Notes: generated from the sequence alone by a model not told the origin. A stretch of DNA of 64,000 bases from Periweissella cryptocerci (GCF_004358325.1 NZ_CP037940.1:1178001-1242000); one strand, 5' to 3'. Shown: positions 16,947 to 26,171, numbered from the stretch's first letter. Translations and numbers: made by a program.

Positions 16947-17996
16947 TTAATTAGCTAGTGTTTGTAACTCTGGATCAAGGACTGCGTTCCCTTGAACCGC
17001 TTCAACTTCATCAATAATCGCCCGGACTTCATCGGTTGTCTTAGCGTCCATCAAACGTTGACGAACTTCTGACGCGCCACGTAAACCACGCACGTAAATC
17101 TTGAAGAAGCGCTTCAAAGCCACGAAACGGCGTGAGCCAAAACGGGCAACGAAATCATCGAACAAGTCCAATTGGTAACGGAGCAAGTCGAAAGTTTCAC
17201 TCAACGTGTGTTCTTGTGGATCCATTTCAAAAGCAAATGGGTTTGCGAATACCCCACGGCCAATCATCAAACCATCAATACCAGGGTGTGCTTCGGCCAA
17301 AGCCATTGCATCAACGGCTGAATTGATGTCCCCGTTGAATTGAATCAATGTATCAGGGGCGATTTCATCACGCATCTTCAAAATTTCATCAATTAAATCA
17401 TAGTGGGCTGGCACTTTACTCATTTCATTACGCGTCCGCAAGTGAACCGTCAACACGCGCACGTTTTGTTGCAAAATAAATGGCAACCAGTCGTACATTT
17501 CATCCTTCTTATCAAAACCAATCCGGGTCTTCACACTGACTGGCAAGCCGCTTTCCTTGGCAGCAGCAATAATTCCAGCAGCCCGGTCAAAGTGCCGAAT
17601 CAGGTCACTCCCACCACCGTTTTTGATAACGGTAGCATCAGGACAACCCATGTTTAAGTCGATTGCTTGGTAACCCATGCGCTTAACTTCTTGCACCGTC
17701 GCTTCAAAATCAACTGGATTATCACCCCAAAGCTGAGCAACTGGTGATGCTTCAGCCGGATCAACATACAAACGACCTTGGACTGAGAACTTCCCCTTTG
17801 GATGTGTTACTGACTTAGCATGCGTAAATTCAGTATAAAAAACATCTGGTGCCGCTGCCTTGGCAACAACTTGTCGGAATACCGTATCAGTTACGGCTTC
17901 CATTGGTGCCAAGCTCAAAAATGGCCGCTTGCTACCATCTGCGTTCGTTACATTACAGACAACGTTATCCCAAAAATCATTCGTCTTTTCTGTCAT
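16947..17996 (-). CDS. dus: tRNA-dihydrouridine synthase
   Basis: FMN-dependent enzyme that reduces uridine to dihydrouridine in the D-loop of tRNA. 349 residues, TIM barrel N-terminal part with LAPMEAVTDTVFR (FMN site), the catalytic Cys118 in LNMGCPD, VKTRIGFD and NGDINS segments, MIGRGVFANPF, then the helical tRNA-binding domain. Which position (dusB/C type) is unclear. Monocistronic as far as seen. The region 17997-18256 upstream holds no gene. Confidence 0.93.
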   Translation of the reverse strand: MTEKTNDFWDNVVCNVTNADGSKRPFLSLAPMEAVTDTVFRQVVAKAAAPDVFYTEFTHAKSVTHPKGKFSVQGRLYVDPAEASPVAQLWGDNPVDFEATVQEVKRMGYQAIDLNMGCPDATVIKNGGGSDLIRHFDRAAGIIAAAKESGLPVSVKTRIGFDKKDEMYDWLPFILQQNVRVLTVHLRTRNEMSKVPAHYDLIDEILKMRDEIAPDTLIQFNGDINSAVDAMALAEAHPGIDGLMIGRGVFANPFAFEMDPQEHTLSETFDLLRYQLDLFDDFVARFGSRRFVALKRFFKIYVRGLRGASEVRQRLMDAKTTDEVRAIIDEVEAVQGNAVLDPELQTLAN

Positions 17997-18256
17997 CTTT
18001 TCCCTATTCCTTTTACTTTGATAAATCCAGCTTGTGCGCCGATTTCGCTATTCTATCAAACACCACCTACCTGGCTGGTATACATTGCGTTTGATTCCTA
18101 GACTTCCCTAAATAATTAATCCCGTACTACTAAATAACGGATATTGTAACCACTCAAACACTCTGTTCAAATGATTTCCCAAGTTTCAACTTACCTATTA
18201 TAAGTGCAATCTACTTACTTTTCAAGTTTATCGGCTTCGGACCACAGTGAAATCAC

Positions 18257-18892
18257 GGTTCTATTTATTTTAGCGTGGGATTCTCATTTATGTACTTTTG
18301 TTTAAGAATACTCGCATGCCACGGAATATACCATAGGCACTAGTTTGAGCACATTACAAAATCAGCGATAACTGATTTGATTGAATCTACAACCTAACGA
18401 ATTATCTTTCAACCACAGACAATTTACCGTGTTGAAGACGCAGTTAGCAAAGAAAATCAACACGCTATGTCAATAACATATCGATTTCACGAACCACTTT
18501 CGATTAGTACTGTTCTACATATTATTATTTCTGAACTACCGATTACTTACACCTGCGTATTATTTCGACTGCTTAGTTGGGGTTCCATGCATTTCGGCCC
18601 ATACCGACTATTTTTTGTTAGTTTGAGAATTATTACTAACTAACGCAGTGGCTGGAAATTGCTTGGCGGGCGCAGCCTTTACACAGCGACTGGGGGAATA
18701 TGTGTGAAACACGTATTTCCGCTGAGGATAAGATGAGGACTCTTAGGAATTTATTCCTTAGAGTCCCAGCTTATCCGAACCTCACAAGACCGCATTTTGG
18801 CTTGTGAGGTTGCTTCCAGCGCAGTGCGCCAAGTAATTTCCAGACGCAAAGTGGCCAATTTTATTCAATTCCACGTTAGACGAAATAGAGCC
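18257..18892 (-). repeat. Structured intergenic repeat, copy D (extended)
   Basis: Full ends GGTTCTATTTATTTTAGCG and CCACGTTAGACGAAATAGAGCC bound a 636-bp copy, longer than the others because of about 240 extra bases (18300-18600) next to the outer end. The three hairpins are intact, for example CCTCACAAG/CTTGTGAGG, which pairs with different bases from copies A and C. It ends 62 bp from the stop of the minus-strand repeat-protein gene. The gene-free stretch 18000-18953 holds nothing else recognisable. Confidence 0.82.
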
Positions 18893-18953
18893 GAAATTAC
18901 CAATTAAGTTGCATAAAAAAAGAACGCCCCATAATTAGGACATCCTTAATGTA

Positions 18954-19400
18954 TTATGCATCGAGCTTTTGATTCCAAGCTTTTTCCCAGTCTGATTCTT
19001 CACCATCTTTATGGTTAGACTTGTAGTGGTGATTGGCCCCCGCAGCAGTTGCTGATTCTTTCCAGGCGTTTTCCCACTTAGCTTCGTCACCCTTGGCTTT
19101 GATCACTTCATCGGATGGCTTGTTATTCCATTCTTGTTGCCACGCAGCATCTTCATCATCTTTATGATTGGTTTTGTAATGGTGATTGGCTGGTTCAGCA
19201 GTTGAAGCGTTTTGCCAAGCATTTTCCCATTCGGCTTCGGCACTGTTAGCTTTGATGGCTTCATCGGATGGCTTATTGTTCCATTCTTGTTGCCAAGTTG
19301 AATCTTCATCATCCTTACGATTGGCTTTATAGTGGTGTTCGCCTTCAAATGAAGTAGCTGCTTCCCACGTTTTAGTCCATTCGGTTTTTTCGTTTTTCAT
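18954..19400 (-). CDS. Tandem-repeat, Trp- and Asp-rich cytoplasmic protein
   Basis: 148 residues from the ATG at 19400, chosen because a GTGAGGG ribosome site sits just before it. An upstream ATG at 19421 has none. The protein is two full and one partial copies of a unit of about 51 residues: W..aW, then HHYK.N.KDDED..W, then QQEWNNKPSDE.IKA. No signal peptide or membrane segment, strongly hydrophilic. His, Tyr, Trp and acidic positions are nearly invariant between copies, as expected for a binding or scaffold repeat. I do not recognise the family. It is monocistronic, with repeat copy D behind it. Confidence 0.75.
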   Translation of the reverse strand: MKNEKTEWTKTWEAATSFEGEHHYKANRKDDEDSTWQQEWNNKPSDEAIKANSAEAEWENAWQNASTAEPANHHYKTNHKDDEDAAWQQEWNNKPSDEVIKAKGDEAKWENAWKESATAAGANHHYKSNHKDGEESDWEKAWNQKLDA

Positions 19401-19550
19401 TATGTGTCCCTCACTTTTCATAGTTAAGTAGTAAAAACTGATTCGTTATACCTACTATTCTCCTAAATGAATGTGAAGATTTATTAGATGGACACTTGGA
19501 ATACAAAAATACGCATTCCATTTACCTATTAATTTCAACGCTTCCAAAGT

Positions 19551-20452
19551 CTACACAATCAAACCAACAATCATCCCCACAATGAACAACACCATAATCA
19601 ATACGGTATTTTTAATTGTTAGTAAAAATGAACCGCGTTTCGTACGATCATGCCAGAAGAATTTGAAACTTTTGATGATAACTGGCCAAGCTAGCAGCGC
19701 TAATAATACTGTCCATGGTAAAATCCCCAGCACAACTGTCGTAATCAAGGTTAGATAACCGGCAATGTATAAGCTCAAGTAGACTATCAGCGCTTTCGAT
19801 TGACCCAAGTAATATACTAACGTGTGACGTTCTTCGGCTAAATCTTCGATGTAATCACCAATATTATTCGCCAACATGATATTAGCAATACTGAAAACTC
19901 CCATCCCCGATACTAGTAGCGTTTGCCATGCCCAGTGCCACGTCATGACACCGATGTTCAAATACACGACCATCAACAAAATGACATAACCCATTGTTAC
20001 CCCAGAAAACAGCTCACCAAGCGGAGTCCGCGAAATCGGTTTAGGACCACCAGCATAAAAAAAGCCAACAAAATAACTGATAAACGCCAGCAATGGCCAG
20101 AGCCAACCACCAACTTGCAGCCAGAGATACACACCCAAAATCGTCGCAATCCCCACCAATACGGCAAGCACCATGCCAACTTGTTGCTTAGTAACTGCCT
20201 CACGCCCCACCACATTGTTCACACCCTGTTTGAATGTTTCGTGTTTAGCATTCAGGAAATCCTGAAAATTATCCCAGACATTGGTCGCCAAGTGAAAGGC
20301 CAGCATCGCCACGAATAAAATACGATTGACTGCCACGCAATTGTTGTGTGCGTATATGCCACGTATAGTAACCCGACGATAAATGGTAAGACACTAGCGA
20401 TTGCGGATTTGATTTCGACTAGTTCTAATAAGACTTTTGGCTTCATTTTCAT
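19551..20452 (-). pseudogene. UbiA-family (MenA-like) prenyltransferase, frameshifted
   Basis: The first 37 residues are read from the ATG at 20452 (KPKVLLELVEIKSAIASVLP...YTHTTIAW). Near 20335 the frame must move by one base, after which 260 residues follow (VNRILFVAMLAFH, then the first Asp motif NVWDNFQDFLNAKHE and the second NNIGDYIEDLAEERHTLVYYLG). Joined, it would be a complete 1,4-dihydroxy-2-naphthoate polyprenyltransferase-type membrane enzyme of about 300 residues. The break is not in a homopolymer. A second, intact UbiA gene at 54757 could cover the function. Sequencing error is possible. Confidence 0.75.
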
Positions 20453-20549
20453 GCATCCCCTGCTTAATTTATTAATCTCATTGTACTAAAAAACGATGAA
20501 AACATGGGCTTTCATCGTCATTTTTTTATTTTTTTAAGCCCGCACTAAC

Positions 20550-20969
20550 TCATTGGTGGGTATTATTCAGCACTTCCTGCAAATACCGCTCATGAACCAC
20601 GCTTAATTCAGGGTTCCCGAAAAGCTCCAACCTATTAATCGCCGTTTGTGCAGTACGTTGCCCCAGTTCAATCTCACCGGTTAATATTTTAAAAATTCCC
20701 GTGAAATAATGATACCGTCCTCTAAGCAAATAATTGTCCGTATGCTGATAGAAATGTTTAAAATTTTCCAAGCTAACTTTAGCATTTTTCATATCCTGAA
20801 CTTCCAGCTGACTATCAATAATATTCAACAATGCGGTTCCCAGCGCGACCGTATTTTGCTTAATGACCAATTTATCCGTTAATTTCCGAACCAACTGATC
20901 ATTCATCGTCGCTTGAAATTCAGTTGGTAACTTGGCAACGACATTCGCAAAAATTGTCAATTCATATTG
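20550..20969 (-). pseudogene. C-terminal remnant of an Rgg-type regulator
   Basis: The frame reads WTQYELTIFANVVAKLP and about 130 further residues to the stop, matching the TPR-like C-terminal part of the Rgg protein at 44877 (there WNQYELTLFTNTVRVLP). A stop lies two codons before the first Trp and no helix-turn-helix part remains, so only the peptide-binding half is left. It may still be expressed from the ATG at 20960, but the DNA-binding role is lost. Confidence 0.7.
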
Positions 20970-21054
20970 TGTCCATTTTTAAAAATTAATCGCATTTTTA
21001 TGGACGACATTAACGCGGCGATTAAAAGCCTCTCAATTTAAGGAAATCATAACT

Positions 21055-21276
21055 ATGTCAAAAAGGTGTAAATACATGCTTTTACTCGTCTTTACACCTT
21101 TCATCACGTTGTTACTTTATGCATTAGCTACTGGAATCTTTAACGGGCTGCATTTATATGCAGTCTCATTCTTACGCTTCCCGTGGCCGGACAAAGTTAG
21201 CGCCACAGTCGCTAACTCACTGGCGGTGTTCTTATATGCCATTTATGATTTATTTGGCAAAAAGGTTAATTCCTAA
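21055..21276 (+). CDS. Small membrane protein, unknown
   Basis: 73 residues with a ribosome site (TTAAGGAAATC) before the ATG. One clear helix (MLLLVFTPFITLLLYALATGIF) and a weaker second hydrophobic stretch (ANSLAVFLYAIYDLFG). It is divergent from the Rgg remnant and is followed by a strong terminator, so it was probably the target of that regulator. Family not recognised. Confidence 0.6.
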   Translation: MSKRCKYMLLLVFTPFITLLLYALATGIFNGLHLYAVSFLRFPWPDKVSATVANSLAVFLYAIYDLFGKKVNS

Positions 21277-21282
21277 CCAAAT

Positions 21283-21332
21283 TAAAATGCGTACCAAAGC
21301 TGACTGCAATCAGTCGCTTTGATACGCATTTT
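21283..21332 (+). terminator. Intrinsic terminator after the 73-aa membrane protein
   Basis: Arms AAATGCGTACCAAAGC and GCTTTGATACGCATTT with an inner GACTGCAATCAGTC hairpin, followed by T. Confidence 0.82.
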
Positions 21333-21333
21333 T

Positions 21334-21836
21334 GGCTATATTTTTCTAGCGTGGGGTTGTCGTTTCTGTACTTCTTAATCATTGAATTACTGAGGTTCTG
21401 TTGATTTTCAGTGTTTTTTCCACGCTACCGCAGCCTGTGATTGGTAACCATTTTTCACTAGTTTGAGCAATATTCCTAACTAACGGAGTGGCGGTAAATT
21501 ACTTGGCGGGCGCAGCCTTTACACCGCGACTGGGGTGAGATGTATGAAATACATGTCGCCGCTGAGGATAAGATGAGGACTCTAAGGAATTTATTCCTTA
21601 GAGTCCCAGCTTGTCCGAACCTCCCACGACAGACATCCAGCCTGCAAGGCTAATCTAATCGCGTTAGGATTAGATTCAGTATTTTGTGAAACAAAATGCT
21701 GGGATGTTTTGCGTTGTCGGTTCGCAGGCATAAGCACAGACTGGCTTGGGAGGTTGCTTCCAGCGTGGTGCGCCAAGTAATTTACTGGCACGTAGTGGTC
21801 AATTTTATTCAATCCCACGTCAGACGAAATAGAGCC
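21334..21836 (-). repeat. Structured intergenic repeat, copy E (with nested insert)
   Basis: Full copy bounded by GGCTATATTTTTCTAGCG and CAGACGAAATAGAGCC. The third hairpin carries an extra segment of about 105 bp (21625-21745) that itself holds two hairpins (ATCTAATC/GATTAGAT and AGCATTTTGT/ACAAAATGCT types). The same insert is in copy G at the same place. It ends 11 bp from the pbuX stop. Confidence 0.87.
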
Positions 21837-21846
21837 GCATTTTTGA

Positions 21847-23121
21847 TTATGCTTTAACTTTAGGTTTGTAACCGTTAAAAATTAAATTTAAAATAATCGC
21901 CGTGATTGAACTCATCACAATTCCGTTTGAGATAAACATTTGGACATTTGCAGGTAAATTCTTGAATGTATCCGGCGCGCCGTTAAACCCAATCCCAACG
22001 GCAATCGCCACCCCAGCAATCAATAAGTTATGGTCATTGGTAAAATCAACCCGACTCAACATCCGAATCCCTTGCACCGCGACCATCCCAAACATGATCA
22101 TCATCCCACCACCTAAAACTGGTGCGGGAATCATTTGGGCCATTGCGCCAGCTTTTGGCAGTATTCCTAGTAGTACTAAGAATCCAGCGGCAAAGAAAAT
22201 TGGGCGCCGTGACTTAATACCCGACAGTTGGACTAAGCCGACGTTTTGTGAGAACCCAGTATATGGGAATGTGTTGAACACCCCACCTAACATCACTGCT
22301 AAACCTTCAGCGCGGTAACCCTTTTTCAATTTATCCGCAGTTAACTCTTTGCCAGTGATATCTGACAAGGCGAGATATACACCCGTTGATTCAACCATCG
22401 ATACCATGGCGATGATAATCATCATAATAATTGAAGGAATATCAAACGTTGGCCACCCAAAGTAGAATGGAGTTGGTAGGTGCACCCATGGCGCTTGCGC
22501 CACGACTGATGAATCAACCATGCCCATCGTTGCTGCAATCGCTGTCCCGGCTACTAAGCCAATCAAGACGGCAATTGAACGCAGGAAACCTTTGGCGAAG
22601 AAATTTAACGCCAGAATTATTAACATTGTTATACCTGCCAATAATAAGTCTTGCGCTGAAGCCACCCCTTTATTATCTGAGATGTTGCCCATGGCGACTG
22701 GAATCAAAGTCAAACCAATGGTCGTAATCACCGAACCAGTTACCAAAGGTGGAAAAAGATTTTTAACTTTAGAAAAGAATCCACTAATCAAAATCACGAA
22801 CAGTCCGGACACGATAATCGAACCAAAGATGGCACTCGGACCATGCTTTTGTCCAATGATAATTAATGGCGCAACTGACTGGAAGGCGACGCCCAAGACA
22901 ACTGGTAAACCAATTCCGAAGAACTTGTTCATTTGGACTTGGAGGAACGTTGCTACCCCTGCCATGAAAATGTCCGTAGCAATCAAGTATGTCATCTGTT
23001 CTGGGGTATACTTCAACGCCGCCCCAATCATGATTGGTACTAAGATACTTCCCGAATACATTGCTAACAAGTGTTGTAATCCTAAAACCGCTGCTTGACC
23101 ATTCTTATTTTGACTCGCCAT
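21847..23121 (-). CDS. pbuX: Xanthine permease, NCS2 family
   Basis: Nucleobase:cation symporter with about 14 helices, 424 residues from the likely start MASQNKNGQ at 23121, two bases from the xpt stop. An earlier ATG at 23172 lies inside xpt. GLQHLLAMYSGSI, the SVAPLIIIG substrate region, and TGVYLALSDITGKEL with NTFPYTGFSQNVGLVQLSG are typical of the PbuX/UapA branch. It imports xanthine or guanine for the phosphoribosyltransferase encoded just before it. The guanine riboswitch upstream controls both. Confidence 0.92.
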   Translation of the reverse strand: MASQNKNGQAAVLGLQHLLAMYSGSILVPIMIGAALKYTPEQMTYLIATDIFMAGVATFLQVQMNKFFGIGLPVVLGVAFQSVAPLIIIGQKHGPSAIFGSIIVSGLFVILISGFFSKVKNLFPPLVTGSVITTIGLTLIPVAMGNISDNKGVASAQDLLLAGITMLIILALNFFAKGFLRSIAVLIGLVAGTAIAATMGMVDSSVVAQAPWVHLPTPFYFGWPTFDIPSIIMMIIIAMVSMVESTGVYLALSDITGKELTADKLKKGYRAEGLAVMLGGVFNTFPYTGFSQNVGLVQLSGIKSRRPIFFAAGFLVLLGILPKAGAMAQMIPAPVLGGGMMIMFGMVAVQGIRMLSRVDFTNDHNLLIAGVAIAVGIGFNGAPDTFKNLPANVQMFISNGIVMSSITAIILNLIFNGYKPKVKA

Positions 23122-23122
23122 T

Positions 23123-23704
23123 CTACGCATCAGCCTCCGCAAATTCAACTTTGCCATCAACAAAATCAGCAATCCGTGCTAATGAAACAACCTTAGTACC
23201 ACGTTCTTCCATTAACTTCCGTCCTGGCTGGAAGACTTTTTCAATCACAATACCCAGTCCCGCAATTTTAGCACCGGCTTTTTCAACAATATCTAGCAAT
23301 CCGCTTCCGGCTTGTCCATTTGCCAAGAAATCATCAACGACTAACACCGTATCGGCACTCGTCAAAAATTTCTTCGAGATTGAAACGTGATTTGTCACTT
23401 GCTTAGTGAATGAGAATACATCTGACGTAATCAATTCTTCATCCATCGTAATACTCTTAGATTTACGCGCAAACACCATTGGCACGTGGAGTGCATATGC
23501 CGCAAAGACCGCGGGCGCAATCCCACTTGCTTCAATCGACACAACTTTAGTAATGCCAGCATCTTTAAACACTTCGGCAAATCGTTGTCCCATTGCCGCC
23601 ATCAAGTCTGGATCAACTTGGTGTGTTAAAAAACTATCGACCTTCAATACTTCTTCCCCTAAGACACGGCCATCTTGTTTAATGCGTTCTTCTAATTCTT
23701 TCAC
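23123..23704 (-). CDS. xpt: Xanthine phosphoribosyltransferase
   Basis: Converts xanthine plus PRPP to XMP in purine salvage. 193 residues, usual length. The PRPP loop [17 protein letters not shown] and the N-terminal [13 protein letters not shown] segment are diagnostic of Xpt. It heads an operon with the permease pbuX and lies about 140 bp behind a guanine-type purine riboswitch with terminator, the classic arrangement in Firmicutes. Product feeds the guaB-dependent GMP branch whose gene is at 62602, also riboswitch-controlled. Confidence 0.96.
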   Translation of the reverse strand: MKELEERIKQDGRVLGEEVLKVDSFLTHQVDPDLMAAMGQRFAEVFKDAGITKVVSIEASGIAPAVFAAYALHVPMVFARKSKSITMDEELITSDVFSFTKQVTNHVSISKKFLTSADTVLVVDDFLANGQAGSGLLDIVEKAGAKIAGLGIVIEKVFQPGRKLMEERGTKVVSLARIADFVDGKVEFAEADA

Positions 23705-23782
23705 GTTTTGACTCCCTCTACGATTTAAGATTTTTAGCGAAGAAGCCGTTGCATCCCCAAAGTTCGATTGCTTTTGTGGACC

Positions 23783-23822
23783 AAAAAGGCTTCTCCTGCT
23801 TATAAAAAAACAGAAAAAGCCT
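23783..23822 (-). terminator. Riboswitch-controlled terminator upstream of xpt
   Basis: Minus strand AGGCTTTTTCTG and CAGGAGAAGCCT pair, followed by five T. Sequence after the aptamer can form the competing antiterminator. Confidence 0.8.
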
Positions 23823-23840
23823 AGTATCTGACTATTTTCT

Positions 23841-23905
23841 GCTTATAGTCCAGCATTTAAGGTGCTAGGTAGAAACTGTCGGCCATATTCCGACGATATA
23901 TAAGC
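23841..23905 (-). ncRNA. Purine riboswitch aptamer, guanine type
   Basis: Minus strand shows P1 ends GCTTATATATCG and ACTATAAGC, the core GTTTCTACC, and the loops ATATGG and CCTTAAAT. The specificity base in GGACTATA is C, which selects guanine (U would select adenine). It precedes the terminator and xpt-pbuX, so guanine shuts the operon off. Confidence 0.93.
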
Positions 23906-23920
23906 GATATATTGTTACCT

Positions 23921-23949
23921 ATTTTACCGTAATGTTCGGGATTTCTCAA
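23921..23949 (-). promoter_or_regulatory. Promoter of the xpt-pbuX operon
   Basis: TTGAGA (23944-23949) and TAAAAT (23921-23926) on the minus strand with 17-bp spacing, just upstream of the riboswitch. Confidence 0.65.
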
Positions 23950-23983
23950 CCTTTTTAGGATTAGAGGGTAGTTTTATTGCTGT

Positions 23984-24652
23984 TTAATCCTGTAATTCAT
24001 TTCCAGCAGCATCCAAATGCCATTTTGTTCCTGGTTTACTTGCAAGAATCATAACACCTTCAACCAAGCCCCAAATTGACACTACACTTGGTACAACAAT
24101 TGTCCAACAAAGAACAATTGATAAAACCAATTTAATTACCCCAGCTTGTGTCTGACCTAGGTAGAAATTATGAATGCCTAATGAGCCAAGAAATATTCCC
24201 AACAGCCCAGCTGCAATTTTACTCTTAGCTCCAACTTGACCAGTTGGCTGAATAACACCGGCTACCGCTTGACTAGTACTTTGCACTCCCGCATGGACAT
24301 CTTCCTTTTTAGAAATAATCTGTCCATCAGGCTTTTGAAACATTTCAACTAAATCGCCAATTTGTGGTTGAAAAACAAAGTCATTCTTATCAATTTCAAG
24401 TAAGGTACCATCAGATTTACCAATCAACACCTTATTATCTTCTAACCACAACACTTTCAAATCATTACCACGAGCGATTTGATTTTGCTCTGATATTAAC
24501 ACCGCAACAGTACGGCCTGAATTTTTATAGTATTTAACTACATCACCTACTACGGGCGGGAAAAGTGCATCGGTTTTACTTAATTCGGTTAATGCACCAG
24601 TTTCTTCGCCAATCATAACTTTATCATCTGTAACTTGAATAATTTTTGACAT
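23984..24652 (-). CDS. TM2 domain protein with duplicated N-terminal module
   Basis: 222 residues. The C-terminal half is a TM2 domain: KSKIAAGLLGIFLGSLGIHNFYLGQTQAGVIKL, then a second helix IVLCWTIVVPSVVSIWGLVEGV. The N-terminal half holds two similar units of about 40 residues, V..D.KVMIGEETGALTEL...FPPVVGDVV and V.EDNKVLIGKSDGTLLEI...FQPQIGDLV, which look like small beta barrels. TM2 proteins occur widely, with no fixed function. It is last in a run with DUF2752 and DUF4190 genes. Confidence 0.82.
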   Translation of the reverse strand: MSKIIQVTDDKVMIGEETGALTELSKTDALFPPVVGDVVKYYKNSGRTVAVLISEQNQIARGNDLKVLWLEDNKVLIGKSDGTLLEIDKNDFVFQPQIGDLVEMFQKPDGQIISKKEDVHAGVQSTSQAVAGVIQPTGQVGAKSKIAAGLLGIFLGSLGIHNFYLGQTQAGVIKLVLSIVLCWTIVVPSVVSIWGLVEGVMILASKPGTKWHLDAAGNELQD

Positions 24653-24718
24653 AATATTTCTCCTCTAATAATATTTCTACATTTTACAAAACACATTCCT
24701 GTAAGTTTTATCATGTTC

Positions 24719-25033
24719 TTATGAAAATAAATTAGCTAAAATTGCGTGCTTGTTAAAAGCCAGCGGTGTTGTACTTGGAAAATACATGAACATTCTTACC
24801 ACGTACACAACCGCAAATAGACTCATTGTCCAATAAAAGCCCTTTAAGCTAAGCAAGAATTGCGATATTGCAATGCGTCTGAATATAATTGCAAACAAGA
24901 ATAAAATCGCCACCCAAAATAATGGATGAAAATAAAACGCACCAACAACATCGCCATGTACTAGGTGTTCAAATGCTCTTGTCATCCCACAACCAGGACA
25001 CGGAATCCCAAAAACCGCTCTATATATACACAT
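24719..25033 (-). CDS. DUF2752 family membrane protein
   Basis: Small membrane protein, 104 residues from the ATG at 25033. A frame opening at 25069 overlaps the previous gene and lacks a ribosome site. The signature FGIPCPGCGMTRAFEHLVHGDVVGAFYFHPLF is typical of DUF2752, followed by two more helices. Function unknown. It starts a few bases after the DUF4190 stop, so they are coupled. DUF2752, DUF4190 and TM2 proteins often occur together. Confidence 0.82.
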   Translation of the reverse strand: MCIYRAVFGIPCPGCGMTRAFEHLVHGDVVGAFYFHPLFWVAILFLFAIIFRRIAISQFLLSLKGFYWTMSLFAVVYVVRMFMYFPSTTPLAFNKHAILANLFS

Positions 25034-25037
25034 AGCA

Positions 25038-25448
25038 TTATGAGCTAAGCATTGCGGCCCCGACTGCAACTAACCAAATAAGCCAGCCAACAAGACCAAT
25101 CGCGCCAGTAACGATACCCGTAATTGCTAAACCGGCTGAAGCACCAGCTTGTTTGTCTTTATTCATTCCGACAATGCCAAAAATAAAGCCCAGGATTGAA
25201 GGTATTCCAAAACAGAACAAGCCAACAATACCTAATACCATCCCAGCAATTGATAATCCTGATGACTTTGGTCCCTGTGGATTTTGCACGTTAACCGTAA
25301 CCTGTTGCGGTTGAGCTTGGTTCTGTGATTCTGCCACTGGTTTTTCGGAACTTAATTGTGATTCTATTGATTGCACATTTTCTGTGTTAGCTACTTCTGG
25401 TTGTACGTCTACGTCTGATTCAACTGAATTTAATGGGTCTTTGTCCAC
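25038..25448 (-). CDS. DUF4190 domain membrane protein
   Basis: 136 residues. An acidic, Gln-rich cytoplasmic N-terminus (about 60 residues, low complexity) precedes the DUF4190 domain: SGLSIAGMVLGIVGLFCFGIPS, LGFIFGIVGMNKDKQAGAS and a final helix GIVTGAIGLVGWLIWLVAVG. Function of the domain is unknown. It leads the run DUF4190-DUF2752-TM2 on the minus strand. Confidence 0.8.
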   Translation of the reverse strand: MDKDPLNSVESDVDVQPEVANTENVQSIESQLSSEKPVAESQNQAQPQQVTVNVQNPQGPKSSGLSIAGMVLGIVGLFCFGIPSILGFIFGIVGMNKDKQAGASAGLAITGIVTGAIGLVGWLIWLVAVGAAMLSS

Positions 25449-25595
25449 GATAGATTCCTCATTTCTTTAAATTTTATATACCATTACGCATATATGTAAT
25501 TACAAATCCATAAGTTAATTCTATCTAATATATTATTAGCTGCCTACTAATAGCTCTTACATTCACATAATCTTCTAACTCCAATTCTCTTGCTC

Positions 25596-25640
25596 ATGAA
25601 AAAAGCTTTTCCTACTAATAAATAATAGAAAAAGCCTAAT
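25596..25640 (-). terminator. Terminator after the DUF4430 gene
   Basis: Minus strand GGCTTTTTCTA and TAGGAAAAGCT pair and a T run follows. It marks the end of the diol dehydratase transcript or of the DUF4430 gene alone. Confidence 0.65.
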
Positions 25641-25687
25641 ATATGATTGTTTTTTTGATTATACTCCGCTTACATTTTGTTGCATCC

Positions 25688-26080
25688 TTAGAATTTAACC
25701 ATTTCAAAAGTTATTTTTTGAGCTGGTTTTAAAATAACTGTCTTTGCCGCTGCCGTGGCTGATTTACCATCAAGTTTATATGTCCAATATAATCCCTTAA
25801 CTTTATTTTGTTTAATGTTGGCAACTGAAGTTACAAAACCTTTTTCAATCTTTGCATTTAATTTGTCAGTTATTAATTCAGCTAAATTCGTGCCCTTCGC
25901 TACTGTATATTTTTTCGTGACGGCCGTTTTTTCATATGGTTTATATGTCAATTCAACTGTAACATCATCCCTAGCTTGCTTTGGCTTAGCGTTCTGCTTG
26001 CTTGAACATCCCCCAAGTACTACAAGTACTGCCAATAAAATAGTACCTACCGTAACAATCGTTTTTACATTTTTCTTCAT
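25688..26080 (-). CDS. DUF4430 (transcobalamin C-terminal-like) lipoprotein
   Basis: 130 residues with a lipoprotein signal: basic start MKKNVK, hydrophobic core, and the lipobox LGGC, so it is anchored outside the membrane. The rest matches DUF4430, a fold shared with the C-terminal domain of transcobalamin: KGTNLAELI, VKGLYWTYKLDGKSA and LKPAQKITFEMVKF. It follows the B12-dependent dehydratase genes on the same strand. A role in capturing cobalamin outside the cell for the ECF S component at 35303 is a reasonable inference, not shown. Confidence 0.75.
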   Translation of the reverse strand: MKKNVKTIVTVGTILLAVLVVLGGCSSKQNAKPKQARDDVTVELTYKPYEKTAVTKKYTVAKGTNLAELITDKLNAKIEKGFVTSVANIKQNKVKGLYWTYKLDGKSATAAAKTVILKPAQKITFEMVKF

Positions 26081-26171
26081 AAAACTAAGTCTCCCGATAA
26101 ATTATTTGCACATCAAAAAGCAAGCAAATTAGAACAAAAGCCCCATCAGCTTGCTAACTAACATTTACAAA

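Noticed and set aside
20252..20452. A separate 66-aa membrane protein
   Set aside because: Its first 37 residues are the missing N-terminus of the UbiA protein and the rest is out-of-frame sequence.
25596..25680. Resemblance of the sequence after the DUF4430 gene to the tail of a purine riboswitch (GGAGTATAATCAAAA, then AGGCTTTTTC)
   Set aside because: There is no GTTTCTACC core or paired loops upstream, and it follows a stop codon. It is an ordinary terminator.
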